In this document: piece by piece, positions 8,441 through 15,875 of the stretch
Layout: each line of letters starts with the position of its first letter
Position numbering within the stretch: the first letter of the stretch is position 1
Origin: Pseudomonadota bacterium
GTDB taxonomy: Bacteria; Pseudomonadota; Alphaproteobacteria; Azospirillales; Azospirillaceae
Reading direction: 5' to 3'
Assembly: GCA_023411035.1 (NCBI GenBank)
Contig: JAEYPE010000215.1
Span: 1 to 31,766 of the forward strand
Length of the DNA: 31,766 bases
Translations under genes and position numbers: made by a program
The notes under the pieces: generated by a model
The model's input: only the letters and a program-made list of their open reading frames with translations
What the model was told of the DNA's origin: nothing
The model's database searches: none

Positions 8441-8448
8441 GGTCCGCC

Positions 8449-8811
8449 ATGCTCAAGCCAAAGCAACTCCACGAGCGCCGCAAGCAGCGCGTGCGCGCGC
8501 AGATTGCCAAGAAGGCCGGCGGGCGGGCTCGCCTCTCGGTTTTCCGGTCCAATCTGCACATCTACGCCCAGATCATCGACGACGAGAACGGCCGCACGGT
8601 CGCCTCGGCCTCTTCCGTGGAGAAGGAGCTGCGCGAGCAGCTCAAGCACGGTGGGAACGTCGAAGCCGCCCAGAAGATCGGCGCGCTCATCGCCGAGCGC
8701 GCCAAGGCGGCGGGCGTCACCGAGGTCGTGTTCGACCGTGGTGGCTACATTTACCACGGCCGGGTCAAGGCCCTGGCTGACGCCGCCCGCGAGGGCGGGC
8801 TGTCGTTCTAA
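8449..8811 (+). CDS. rplR: 50S ribosomal protein L18
   Basis: L18 (120 residues) binds 5S rRNA with L5. The ATG at 8449 is the first that does not run back into rplF and gives a basic N-terminus MLKPKQLHERRKQRVR. The core RLSVFRSNLHIYAQIIDD and the C-terminal FDRGGYIYHGRVKALADAAREGGL are diagnostic. The ribosome site before it (AAGGTCC) is weak compared with its neighbours. A TAAGGAGG follows for rpsE. Confidence 0.97.
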   Translation: MLKPKQLHERRKQRVRAQIAKKAGGRARLSVFRSNLHIYAQIIDDENGRTVASASSVEKELREQLKHGGNVEAAQKIGALIAERAKAAGVTEVVFDRGGYIYHGRVKALADAAREGGLSF

Positions 8812-8823
8812 GGAGGCTCCGAA

Positions 8824-9405
8824 ATGGCACGTGAAAGAGGCGAGCGGAGCGACCGTGATCGGCAGCCGCGCGATCGCGACCGGGAAGAGAGCGAGCTGAT
8901 CGAAAAGCTCGTCGGCATCAACCGTGTCGCCAAGGTTGTGAAGGGTGGCCGCCGCTTCGGCTTCGCCGCCCTGGTGGTGGTCGGTGACGGCAAGGGCCGC
9001 GTCGGCGTCGGATCGGGCAAGGCCCGTGAAGTGCCGGAGGCGATCCGCAAGGCGACCGACCAGGCGAAGCGCGGCATGATCCGCGTTCCGCTGCGCGAGG
9101 GCCGCACGCTGCATCACGACTCGAACGGTCACTTCGGTGCCGGCAAGGTCGTGCTGCGCACCGCTCCGGCCGGTACCGGCATCATCGCCGGCGGTCCGAT
9201 GCGCGCGATCTTCGAGGCGCTGGGTGTGCAGGACGTGGTGACGAAGTCCATCGGCACCTCCAATCCGCACAACATGATCAAGGCGACCTTCGACGCCCTG
9301 TCGCAGGTGTCCAGCCCGCGCAGCGTCGCCGCCCGCCGCGGCCGCCGCGTGAGCGACATCCTCGGCAAGCGTGAAACCGGCGCCGCCGGTGCGCAGGAGG
9401 CTTGA
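8824..9405 (+). CDS. rpsE: 30S ribosomal protein S5 with charged N-terminal extension
   Basis: S5 (193 residues) lines the mRNA entry site with S3 and S4 and influences accuracy. It opens with about 22 residues of Arg/Asp/Glu-rich low-complexity sequence (RERGERSDRDRQPRDRDREE), an alphaproteobacterial-type extension. The canonical double-stranded RNA-binding fold then begins at ELIEKLVGINRVAKVVKGGRRF. The second domain has the GTGIIAGGPMRAIFEALG loop and SIGTSNPHNMIKATFDAL. The extension resembles the tail of S3, which is its neighbour on the ribosome. Confidence 0.97.
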   Translation: MARERGERSDRDRQPRDRDREESELIEKLVGINRVAKVVKGGRRFGFAALVVVGDGKGRVGVGSGKAREVPEAIRKATDQAKRGMIRVPLREGRTLHHDSNGHFGAGKVVLRTAPAGTGIIAGGPMRAIFEALGVQDVVTKSIGTSNPHNMIKATFDALSQVSSPRSVAARRGRRVSDILGKRETGAAGAQEA

Positions 9406-9407
9406 TC

Positions 9408-9599
9408 ATGGCCGAGAAGAAGACCGTCATCGTCACCCAGACCGGCAGCCCGATCGGTCGCAAGCACGACCAGCGTGAGACGCTGGTCGGTCTGGGTCTC
9501 AACAAGCTGCACCGGACCCGCGAACTGGAGGACACTCCGGCCGTGCGGGGCATGATCGCCAAGGTCGCGCACCTGGTCCGCGTCGAGAACGAGGGCTGA
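9408..9599 (+). CDS. rpmD: 50S ribosomal protein L30
   Basis: L30 (63 residues) is a small 50S protein. The family core is seen as VTQTGSPIGRKHDQRETLVGLGLNKLHR and the C-terminal VRGMIAKVAHLVRVE. An in-frame TTG lies at 9402, but ATG 9408 has AGGAGG at 9395-9400 seven bases upstream, so it is preferred. It follows rpsE by two bases and is four bases before rplO. Confidence 0.96.
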   Translation: MAEKKTVIVTQTGSPIGRKHDQRETLVGLGLNKLHRTRELEDTPAVRGMIAKVAHLVRVENEG

Positions 9600-9603
9600 A
9601 CCC

Positions 9604-10089
9604 ATGACGAAGCTGAACGATCTCCGGGACAACCCCGGTGCCCGTAAGGAGCGCATGCGCGTCGGCCGCGGTATCGGTTCGGGCAAGGGCAAGACCGGTG
9701 GCCGTGGTGTGAAGGGTCAGACCTCGCGCACCGGCGTTGCCATCAACGGCTTTGAAGGCGGCCAGATGCCCCTTCACCGCCGCCTTCCGAAGCGCGGTTT
9801 CCGCAACATCTTCGCGAAGGAATACTCGGTGGTGAACCTGGGCCTGGTCCAGAAGTTCATCGACGCCGGCAAGCTCGACGCCAGCCAGACCATCGACGCG
9901 GTGGCCCTGGAAGCGGCGGGCGTCACCGGCAAGGTGAAGAAGGACGGCATCCGTCTTCTGGGCAAGGGCGCCCTGACGACGAAGGCCAGCTTCACCGTGG
10001 CCGGCGCCTCCAAGTCGGCTGTGGAAGCGGTCGAGAAGGCGGGTGGCAGCGTCACGCTGACCGCGTCCGCCGCCGAAGCCGCCGAGTGA
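9604..10089 (+). CDS. rplO: 50S ribosomal protein L15
   Basis: L15 (161 residues) is a late-assembling 50S protein with a glycine-rich basic N-terminal arm. That arm is clear: KERMRVGRGIGSGKGKTGGRG and GVKGQTSRTGVAINGFEGGQMP. The globular C-terminal half ends in VEKAGGSVTLTAS followed by an Ala/Glu tail. It is the last ribosomal protein of the block. The 118-base gap to secY is the longest within the cluster after rpsJ and holds two strong hairpins. Confidence 0.97.
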   Translation: MTKLNDLRDNPGARKERMRVGRGIGSGKGKTGGRGVKGQTSRTGVAINGFEGGQMPLHRRLPKRGFRNIFAKEYSVVNLGLVQKFIDAGKLDASQTIDAVALEAAGVTGKVKKDGIRLLGKGALTTKASFTVAGASKSAVEAVEKAGGSVTLTASAAEAAE

Positions 10090-10090
10090 T

Positions 10091-10177
10091 CGGAAGCCCG
10101 CGCTTGCGCGCGGGCGCCTTCCGGCACTAAATGAAGCGAAGTTGCGAGGGGCGGCCTGCATTCTGCAGGACCGCCCC
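10091..10177 (+). promoter_or_regulatory. Two tandem strong hairpins between rplO and secY
   Basis: Hairpin 1 (10091-10123) pairs CGGAAG-CCCGCGC with GCGCGGG-CTTCCG, with a CGC bulge and a TTGC loop. Hairpin 2 (10148-10177) pairs GGGGCGG-CCTGCA with TGCAGG-CCGCCCC around a TTC loop, with one bulged A. Neither has a T-run, so they are not classical terminators. They may stabilise the mRNA end, mark a processing site or tune secY expression. I see no clear promoter in the gap. Confidence 0.5.
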
Positions 10178-10207
10178 GTTCGCACATTAGGGACAGGGAT
10201 ACGACCC

Positions 10208-11548
10208 ATGGCATCAGCGGCCGAGCAGCTTGCCGCGAACATTAATTTCGGGGCCTTCTCCAAGGCGACCGAGCTGAAGAAGCGGATCTGGTTCACCCTT
10301 GGTGCCTTGATCATTTACCGCCTGGGCACCTACATCCCGCTTCCGGGCGTCAACCCGCAGATCCTGGCCGATATTTTCCGGCAGCAGGGCGGGGGCATCC
10401 TGGGCATGTTCGACATGCTGGCCGGCGGTGCGCTGAGCCGTATGACGATCTTCGCGCTCAACATCATGCCTTACATTTCGGCCTCGATCATCGTGCAGCT
10501 TCTGACCGCGGTGTCCCCGCAGATGGAAGCGCTGAAGAAGGAGGGCGAATCGGGCCGCAAGAAGCTCAACCAGTACACCCGCTACGGCACCGTCCTTCTG
10601 GCGACGGTCCAGGCCTACGGCCTTGCGGTCGGACTCGAGGCGATGTCCGGTTCGGGCGGCGCGGCCGTCGCGGAACCTGGGATGTTCTTCCGGATCGCCA
10701 CGGTCATCACGCTGGTCGGCGGCACGCTGTTCCTGATGTGGCTTGGTGAGCAGATCACCGCCCGCGGCATCGGCAACGGCATCTCCCTCATCATCTTCGC
10801 CGGCATCGTCGCCGAGCTGCCGCGCGCTCTGGTCAGCACGCTGGAGCTGGGCCGCACCGGCGCGCTGTCGACGCTGTTCATCGTCTTCCTGCTGCTGATG
10901 GCGGTGGGCGTGGTGTTCTTCATCGTGTTCATGGAGCGTGCGCAGCGCCGCCTGCTGATCCAGTATCCGAAGCGGCAGATGGGCAACCGCGTGTTCGGTG
11001 GCGAGGCGTCGCATCTCCCGCTGAAGCTGAACACCTCGGGCGTCATCCCGCCGATCTTCGCGTCGTCTCTGCTGCTGCTGCCGCTGACCGCGGTCGGCTT
11101 CGCCGGAGGCGAGGGACCGGAGTGGCTGCAGGTCGTATCGCGCTATCTGGCGCATGGCACGCCGCTCTACATGATCCTGTATTCGGCGCTGATCGTGTTC
11201 TTCTGCTTCTTCTACACGGCCATCGTCTTCAACCCCGCGGACACGGCCGAAAACCTGCGCAAGCATGGTGGTTTCATCCCCGGCATCCGTCCGGGCAAGA
11301 ACACCGCCGACTATATCGACTATGTGCTGAGCCGGTTGACGGTGATCGGTTCCGCCTACCTTGTGGCGGTTTGTCTCCTCCCCGAAATCCTGATTTCCCA
11401 GCATTCGGTTCCGTTCTATTTTGGCGGCACCAGTTTGCTGATCGTGGTCACGGTGACGATGGACACGGTTGCGCAGATTCATTCCCATCTGCTGGCCCAC
11501 CAGTATGAGGGGCTGATCAAAAAAGCGAAGCTTCGGGGGAGAAAGTAA
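10208..11548 (+). CDS. secY: Protein translocase subunit SecY
   Basis: SecY (446 residues) is the channel of the SecYEG inner-membrane translocase. About ten hydrophobic helices can be traced, from WFTLGALIIYRLGTYIPLPG near residue 30 to the last pair around 370-420. Family marks include the second-helix region AGGALSRMTIFALNIMPYISASIIVQ, and the cytoplasmic RAQRRLLIQYPKRQMG loop that contacts SecA and the ribosome. The ATG at 10208 gives MASAAEQLAANINFGAFSKA. The TAA shares its last base with the adk ATG, so the two genes are coupled. Confidence 0.98.
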   Translation: MASAAEQLAANINFGAFSKATELKKRIWFTLGALIIYRLGTYIPLPGVNPQILADIFRQQGGGILGMFDMLAGGALSRMTIFALNIMPYISASIIVQLLTAVSPQMEALKKEGESGRKKLNQYTRYGTVLLATVQAYGLAVGLEAMSGSGGAAVAEPGMFFRIATVITLVGGTLFLMWLGEQITARGIGNGISLIIFAGIVAELPRALVSTLELGRTGALSTLFIVFLLLMAVGVVFFIVFMERAQRRLLIQYPKRQMGNRVFGGEASHLPLKLNTSGVIPPIFASSLLLLPLTAVGFAGGEGPEWLQVVSRYLAHGTPLYMILYSALIVFFCFFYTAIVFNPADTAENLRKHGGFIPGIRPGKNTADYIDYVLSRLTVIGSAYLVAVCLLPEILISQHSVPFYFGGTSLLIVVTVTMDTVAQIHSHLLAHQYEGLIKKAKLRGRK

Positions 11549-12195
11549 TGAATCTCATTCTGCTCGGACCGCCGGGCGCCGGGAAGGGGACCCAGGCGCG
11601 GCGTCTCGAAGACACACGCGGGCTCGTCCAGCTTTCCACGGGGGACATGCTCCGCGCGATGGTCGCCGAGGGCGGTCCGCTCGGGCAGCAGGCGAAGGAC
11701 ATCATGTCCGCCGGCAAGTTGATGCCGGACGAACTGATGGTCCAGATGATCGCCGAGCGCATTTCGAAGCCGGACGTGAAGAACGGCTTCATCCTCGACG
11801 GCTTCCCGCGCACGGTCGCCCAGGCCGAGGCGCTCGACAGCATGCTCGCCGACAAGGGCCTGAAGCTTGATCACGTTATCGAGATGAAGGTTGTCGACGA
11901 CATCCTGGTGGAGCGCATCACCGGTCGTTACACCTGCGCCAAGTGTGGAAAAGGCTATCACGATATTTTCGAGAAGCCGAAGGTCGAGGGCGTGTGCGAT
12001 GCCTGCGGCGGCACGGAGTTCAAGCGTCGGGCCGACGACAACGCGGACACGGTCAAGACCCGTCTTGCCCAGTATCACGAGCAGACCGCGCCGATTCTGC
12101 CTTACTATCAGAGCCGCGGCGTTCTGAAGACGGTGGATGGCATGGCCGAGATCGACGATGTGACCAAGCAGATCGAGGACATCCTGGCCGCTTGA
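11548..12195 (+). CDS. adk: Adenylate kinase, zinc-binding LID type
   Basis: Adenylate kinase (215 residues, long form) converts ATP and AMP to two ADP. The P-loop GPPGAGKGTQ is at residues 8-17, the AMP-binding STGDMLR follows, and FILDGFPRT is in the core. The LID domain carries four cysteines, Cys130, Cys133, Cys150 and Cys153, in CAKC and CDAC pairs, so it should bind structural zinc. It overlaps secY by one base. It is the last gene of this transcript: a strong bidirectional terminator follows, rather than rpsM. Confidence 0.98.
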   Translation: MNLILLGPPGAGKGTQARRLEDTRGLVQLSTGDMLRAMVAEGGPLGQQAKDIMSAGKLMPDELMVQMIAERISKPDVKNGFILDGFPRTVAQAEALDSMLADKGLKLDHVIEMKVVDDILVERITGRYTCAKCGKGYHDIFEKPKVEGVCDACGGTEFKRRADDNADTVKTRLAQYHEQTAPILPYYQSRGVLKTVDGMAEIDDVTKQIEDILAA

Positions 12196-12220
12196 CCGGG
12201 ATCGCCTCGTGTGGCTGAAC

Positions 12221-12264
12221 AAAAAAAGCCGCAGGGTTCTCAGCCGGACCCTGCGGCTTTTTTT
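12221..12264 (+). terminator. Strong bidirectional terminator after adk
   Basis: A 10-bp perfect stem (GCCGCAGGGT at 12228-12237 with ACCCTGCGGC at 12248-12257) is flanked by seven A on the left and seven T on the right. It is therefore an intrinsic terminator for both strands. It ends the S10-spc-secY-adk transcript and the convergent gntR gene that stops at 12334. Confidence 0.92.
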
Positions 12265-12333
12265 CATGAGCCGATGACGATTGTGATGGCGGGGGAGGGG
12301 CGCGCGGGCCCGCCCAACCTCCCGCAGGTTCTC

Positions 12334-13110
12334 CTAAGGGGTGGGCTCGGAGCCGGGTTGGGAGAGATCTTCCGCTTTCCGGCTCAGATCGTTGTAACGG
12401 TCGAGCACCCAGCCCAGATGATCGGCGGCGGCCGTGGCGGCGGCATCGGCGTCGCGGCGTTTGATGGCCTCGTAGATGGCGCGGTGATGGTCGATCATCA
12501 GCGCCTCCTTGCCCAGCGCAAAGGGCTCGGTGTGGTGGTACTCCATCATCTGGCCGAGGATGTCGCGGATCGTCGCAAGCAGGTGCAGGTAGACCGGGCT
12601 TCCCGCTGCCTGGGCGACGGCAAGGTGGAAGTCCATGTCGTCCGCGGCCTGCTTGCCGTCGCGTCCGGTTTCGCCCATCGCGGCGAGAACCCGCCCGATG
12701 TGGTCGATCTGCTCCTGGGTCGCCCGCTCCGTGGCGCGCCGGGCCGCCCAACTTTCCAGAGCCTGCCGGATTTCCACGAGATCGCAGAGATTGCCGTGCT
12801 TCACGCGGACCATCTCTGTCAGGGCGCCGTCCATGGCCCCAGCGGACGAAACGACCCGTGTGCCGCCGCCCTGTACGGCGGTCAGGAAGCCTTGCGTCTT
12901 CAGCTTTTGCAGGGCGGCTCGCACCGAGACGCGGCTGACGTGGAGCTGTTCGGCGAGTTGGCGCTCGCCGGGCAGACGCTCCCCCGGAACCAGTTCGCCG
13001 CGGGCGATGCGTTCCAGAATCCGTTCGGCCACCCATTCGGAAATGCGCTGGGATGAAGCCGGTACGTGGTGGGGTTCTTCGGTGTCGGACACGTAGGCAT
13101 GCCCTTTCAT
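12334..13110 (-). CDS. GntR-family regulator, FadR/FCD subfamily
   Basis: The protein (258 residues) has an N-terminal winged helix-turn-helix at about residues 20-88 (LVPGERLPGERQLAEQLHVS then RVSVRAALQKLKTQGFL) and a helical FCD ligand domain from about 95 to 225. DMDFHLAVAQAAGSPVY and the later HHRAIYEAI and DHLGWV supply the Asp/His residues that usually hold a metal. Such regulators commonly sense organic acids or sugar acids; the ligand is not deducible here. ATG 13110 is used; GTG 13092, with AAGGG upstream, is a good alternative. It lies 78 bases downstream of the eamA-like gene on the same strand, so the pair may be co-transcribed. Confidence 0.9.
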   Translation of the reverse strand: MKGHAYVSDTEEPHHVPASSQRISEWVAERILERIARGELVPGERLPGERQLAEQLHVSRVSVRAALQKLKTQGFLTAVQGGGTRVVSSAGAMDGALTEMVRVKHGNLCDLVEIRQALESWAARRATERATQEQIDHIGRVLAAMGETGRDGKQAADDMDFHLAVAQAAGSPVYLHLLATIRDILGQMMEYHHTEPFALGKEALMIDHHRAIYEAIKRRDADAAATAAADHLGWVLDRYNDLSRKAEDLSQPGSEPTP

Positions 13111-13187
13111 CAGCAATCAGTCATAGGTCGTACCCGAGTCGGGCAAATCACGTCAACTCGCATCCGGACGTCGGCGTATGGGCCGCA

Positions 13188-14102
13188 TCATCGGCTGCCA
13201 CGGCGCGCCATCAGGATGCCGGCCAGCACCACCACCCCGCCGACGGCCTGGAGCGCACCGAGCGGTTCGGCGAGCAGCGCCCAGGCCAGCACCGCCGCCG
13301 CCGCCGGCTGGAGCAGCAGGCTGACGGAAGAGAAGGCGGCGGGCAGATGCGCCAGCGCGTAGGTGATCAGGCTCTGCCCGCCAGCGTGGCTGACCAACGC
13401 CAACCCGAGAAGCACGGCCCAGCCCCCGGCTGATCCGGCGATCAGGCTTTCCCCCGACAGCAGTGCGATAGGCAGCAGGACGAGGCCGCTGACGACGCCG
13501 CTCCAGGTCATGATGGTGGCCGTCGAGAACGCTGCCCGCAGACGGCCCACCGCCAGGATGTAGCCGCCATAGAAGACCGCGGTCAGCAGACCCAGGGCGT
13601 CGCCGAACAGATGATCCGGGCTCAGCTTCAGGCTCTGCCCCATCAGCACCACCGCACCGCACAGCGCCAACCCGAGTCCCGCCAGGAACTTGCGGCTGAA
13701 CCGTTCCTTGAACACCAGCCACGACACCAAAGTCACGAAGATCGGAGCGAAATTTGCGAGCAGCGTGGAATTGGCGACGGAGGTGTAGCGAATCGACCAG
13801 TGCCAGATGGCAAGGTCCCCCGCGAAGAACAGGCCAGCCACCGTCAGGCGGGCGTAGTCGGTGAGGGAGGAGGGCCTGCGCGGGCGGTTCGTTCCCTTCG
13901 CCTCCAGCGCCATCCACAGCCACAGGGCGGGGATGGCGAAGCCCAGCCGCCAGAAGGCGGTGGCGCTCGGTCCCAACTCGGACAAGCGGACGAAGATCGG
14001 GGCAAAGGCGATGGCCAGCGCCCCGGTGAGAAGGGCGATGAGCGCGACCCGCTCGGTGGTGGGGTTGCGCGTTTCGGTTGTGAGGCTGCTGGCGTCGGGC
14101 AT
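13188..14102 (-). CDS. EamA/DMT-superfamily transporter
   Basis: This inner-membrane protein (304 residues from ATG 14102) has about ten hydrophobic helices arranged as two EamA repeats, roughly residues 20-150 and 170-300. Segments such as ALLTGALAIAFAPIFVRLSE, and the WSIRYTSVANSTLLANFAPIFV region before a basic loop, are typical of DMT exporters of amino acids or metabolites. ATG 14102 has AAGGA just upstream; ATGs at 14138 and 14153 would add a basic N-terminal stretch. The substrate is unknown. The following gntR gene could be its regulator. Confidence 0.88.
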   Translation of the reverse strand: MPDASSLTTETRNPTTERVALIALLTGALAIAFAPIFVRLSELGPSATAFWRLGFAIPALWLWMALEAKGTNRPRRPSSLTDYARLTVAGLFFAGDLAIWHWSIRYTSVANSTLLANFAPIFVTLVSWLVFKERFSRKFLAGLGLALCGAVVLMGQSLKLSPDHLFGDALGLLTAVFYGGYILAVGRLRAAFSTATIMTWSGVVSGLVLLPIALLSGESLIAGSAGGWAVLLGLALVSHAGGQSLITYALAHLPAAFSSVSLLLQPAAAAVLAWALLAEPLGALQAVGGVVVLAGILMARRGSR

Positions 14103-14166
14103 CCGATCCTTATAGCGGCGGCGCTCTGGCCGCACCATGTTCGCCCGCCGCATGGCTCACCTGCAA

Positions 14167-14191
14167 GGGAACCCGCGTGGAACGGGTTCCC
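14167..14191 (-). terminator. Hairpin after the lipoprotein gene
   Basis: A perfect 9-bp inverted repeat (GGGAACCCG with CGGGTTCCC) around a 7-base loop lies 20 bases downstream of the lipoprotein stop at 14212. On the minus strand it is followed by only TTGC, so termination strength is uncertain. Confidence 0.5.
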
Positions 14192-14211
14192 TCACGCAAC
14201 AGGAAGGACGT

Positions 14212-14877
14212 TCAGCCCTGGCGCGGGCGCAGGCGTTTCGGACCCACCAACTCGTCCTCTTCGTCGCCATAGCCCTCGTAATGGATCGGGCAGTTGCCGT
14301 CCGGGCGCAGCGGGCCGGTGACCACCGCCTCGTACCACTCGTCTTCAAAGAGAACCTCGACCAGTGTGCCGGGGCGGCACAGCGGTGCGTGAGATGCCGT
14401 CGTCGAGGTGGTGGGCTTCGGCGTCTGGGGCAGGGCGGCGGATTGTGCAGGCGCCTTCTGCGGGATCTGGTCGCAGCCCATGATGCAGACTTCCTTGGCG
14501 ATCACTTGCCCGCCGCAGTCGCGGTAACAGCCTCGGTGATCGGATTCGCAGCGGCTCTCGCAACTGCTGGTACCGCAGGCGTAGCTGCGGTCGAAGTCGC
14601 TGGGACTACGCTTGACCGGCTTCTTCTCTGCGTTCTGGCGCCGCACATAGGCGTGGTAATCAATCCTCGCGCGCTCGCGGGCGTCGTGGAGGCAGGCTTG
14701 CTTGTCCATCTGGCAGAGCTGGCGGCAATAGGTCCGCTCCTGGCCGCAGGACCGGACGCACATCCGCCCGTCCGTCGATTTCGGCGGAACCAACGTATAT
14801 TCCGTGTTGTATATCGGACCGCAGGCCGACAGGGGGAGCAACAGGGCGAATAACAGGAGCCAGAGTTTCTTCATCAT
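14212..14877 (-). CDS. Cysteine-rich lipoprotein with duplicated CX3C pairs and a Tudor-like C-terminus
   Basis: I do not recognise a named family. The 221-residue product starts with a lipoprotein signal peptide (MMKKLWLLL then LLPLSAC), with Cys19 as the lipidation site. It then shows C40-X3-C44-X6-C51-X3-C55 and, later, C106-X3-C110-X6-C117-X3-C121. The spacing is identical, which points to an internal duplication; extra cysteines lie at 62, 101, 131 and 135. A Pro/Thr/Ala linker (about 140-165) leads to residues 168-218. There WYEAVV, IHYEGYGDEEDELVGPKRL and an early GTLVEV resemble the Tudor/Agenet/Tudor-knot barrel pattern. It is probably outer-membrane-anchored and disulfide-bonded. 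TTG 14892 is a rejected longer start. Confidence 0.8.
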   Translation of the reverse strand: MMKKLWLLLFALLLPLSACGPIYNTEYTLVPPKSTDGRMCVRSCGQERTYCRQLCQMDKQACLHDARERARIDYHAYVRRQNAEKKPVKRSPSDFDRSYACGTSSCESRCESDHRGCYRDCGGQVIAKEVCIMGCDQIPQKAPAQSAALPQTPKPTTSTTASHAPLCRPGTLVEVLFEDEWYEAVVTGPLRPDGNCPIHYEGYGDEEDELVGPKRLRPRQG

Positions 14878-14984
14878 TACCGCACTCGCCAAAATTGGTA
14901 TGCGAACCTAGCATTCCATCCCCGCGATCTACCACTTTTTTGTGGGCTTTCGGGCCATCCCATCTCCTGCAATATTGTACGCTG

Positions 14985-15869
14985 ATGACCCAGCCTCCCT
15001 TCGAACCGAGTTCCCGGCAGCCCGCCGAACATTCCCGGCCGGTGACGTCGCCGACTCCGCCGCGCGCCGCCCCCGCCGCGCCGCTGCTCGGGCCCGCCGA
15101 CCCGCCGCCGGTGACGGTGCTCAACCCCGACGCCGAGCGTCCTCTGATCCTGGTCTGCGACCACGCGACCCGCGCGGTTCCAAAGGCGCTCGACGATCTG
15201 GGGTTGAACGAGGAGCAGTTGTCCCGCCACATCGCCTGGGACATCGGGGCGGCGGCCCTGACCCGCCGTCTGTCCGAGCGATTCGGGGCGACCGCCCTGC
15301 TGTCCGGCTATTCGCGGCTGGTGATCGACCCGAATCGGGCGCTCGACGATCCCACCGCCATTCCGGTGGTCAGCGACGATGTGGTGATTCCCGGCAACCG
15401 CGCGCTCGATGCGGCGGATGTGCAGCGAAGGGTCGATGCCATCTTCATCCCCTACCAATCGGCCATCGCGGCCGAGATCGCGCGCCGCCGCGCCGCCGGT
15501 CAGGTGCCCGCCCTCGTCTCGGTCCACAGCTTCACCCCGGTCATGCGGGGGGTGGCGCGGCCCTGGCACGTCGGCATCCTGTGGGACCGCGACCCGCGCA
15601 TCCCGGTGCCGATGATCGAACGGTTGCGCGCCGACGGGCGCTGGTGCATCGGTGACAACGAGCCCTACACCGGCCGCACGACGCTGGGCGGTACGGTGGA
15701 AACCCACGCCACACCGGCGGGCCTGCCCAACGTGCTGATCGAAGTCCGCCAGGATCTGATCGCCGATCCGGCGGGCGTCGCGCTGTGGGCGGATGCGCTG
15801 GGCGGGGCGCTCGACCCGATCCTGGACGATCCGGGGCTTTACAGGATCGAGATGCATCCACGGGAGTGA
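14985..15869 (+). CDS. N-formylglutamate amidohydrolase-like protein
   Basis: The 294-residue protein belongs to the N-formylglutamate amidohydrolase family (Pfam FGase, COG3931 type) by LILVCDHATRAVP, the RLVIDPNR segment, SVHSFTPVM and VLIEVRQDLI. Members hydrolyse N-acyl or N-formyl amino acids and carry zinc ligands in the H-containing segments. The first 45 or so residues are a Pro/Ala-rich extension with no signal peptide, so it is probably cytoplasmic. ATG 14985 is chosen; an upstream frame to 14895 lies in the divergent promoter region. It is six bases before a YbdK-type ligase gene, a recurrent pairing, so they probably act on the same amide. The true substrate is unknown, and no hut genes are nearby. 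Confidence 0.88.
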   Translation: MTQPPFEPSSRQPAEHSRPVTSPTPPRAAPAAPLLGPADPPPVTVLNPDAERPLILVCDHATRAVPKALDDLGLNEEQLSRHIAWDIGAAALTRRLSERFGATALLSGYSRLVIDPNRALDDPTAIPVVSDDVVIPGNRALDAADVQRRVDAIFIPYQSAIAAEIARRRAAGQVPALVSVHSFTPVMRGVARPWHVGILWDRDPRIPVPMIERLRADGRWCIGDNEPYTGRTTLGGTVETHATPAGLPNVLIEVRQDLIADPAGVALWADALGGALDPILDDPGLYRIEMHPRE

Positions 15870-15875
15870 CAGGGT

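Noticed and set aside
12211..13056. A 281-codon plus-strand frame opposite gntR
   Set aside because: It starts within the adk terminator and runs antisense to a gene with a clear winged helix and FCD domain.
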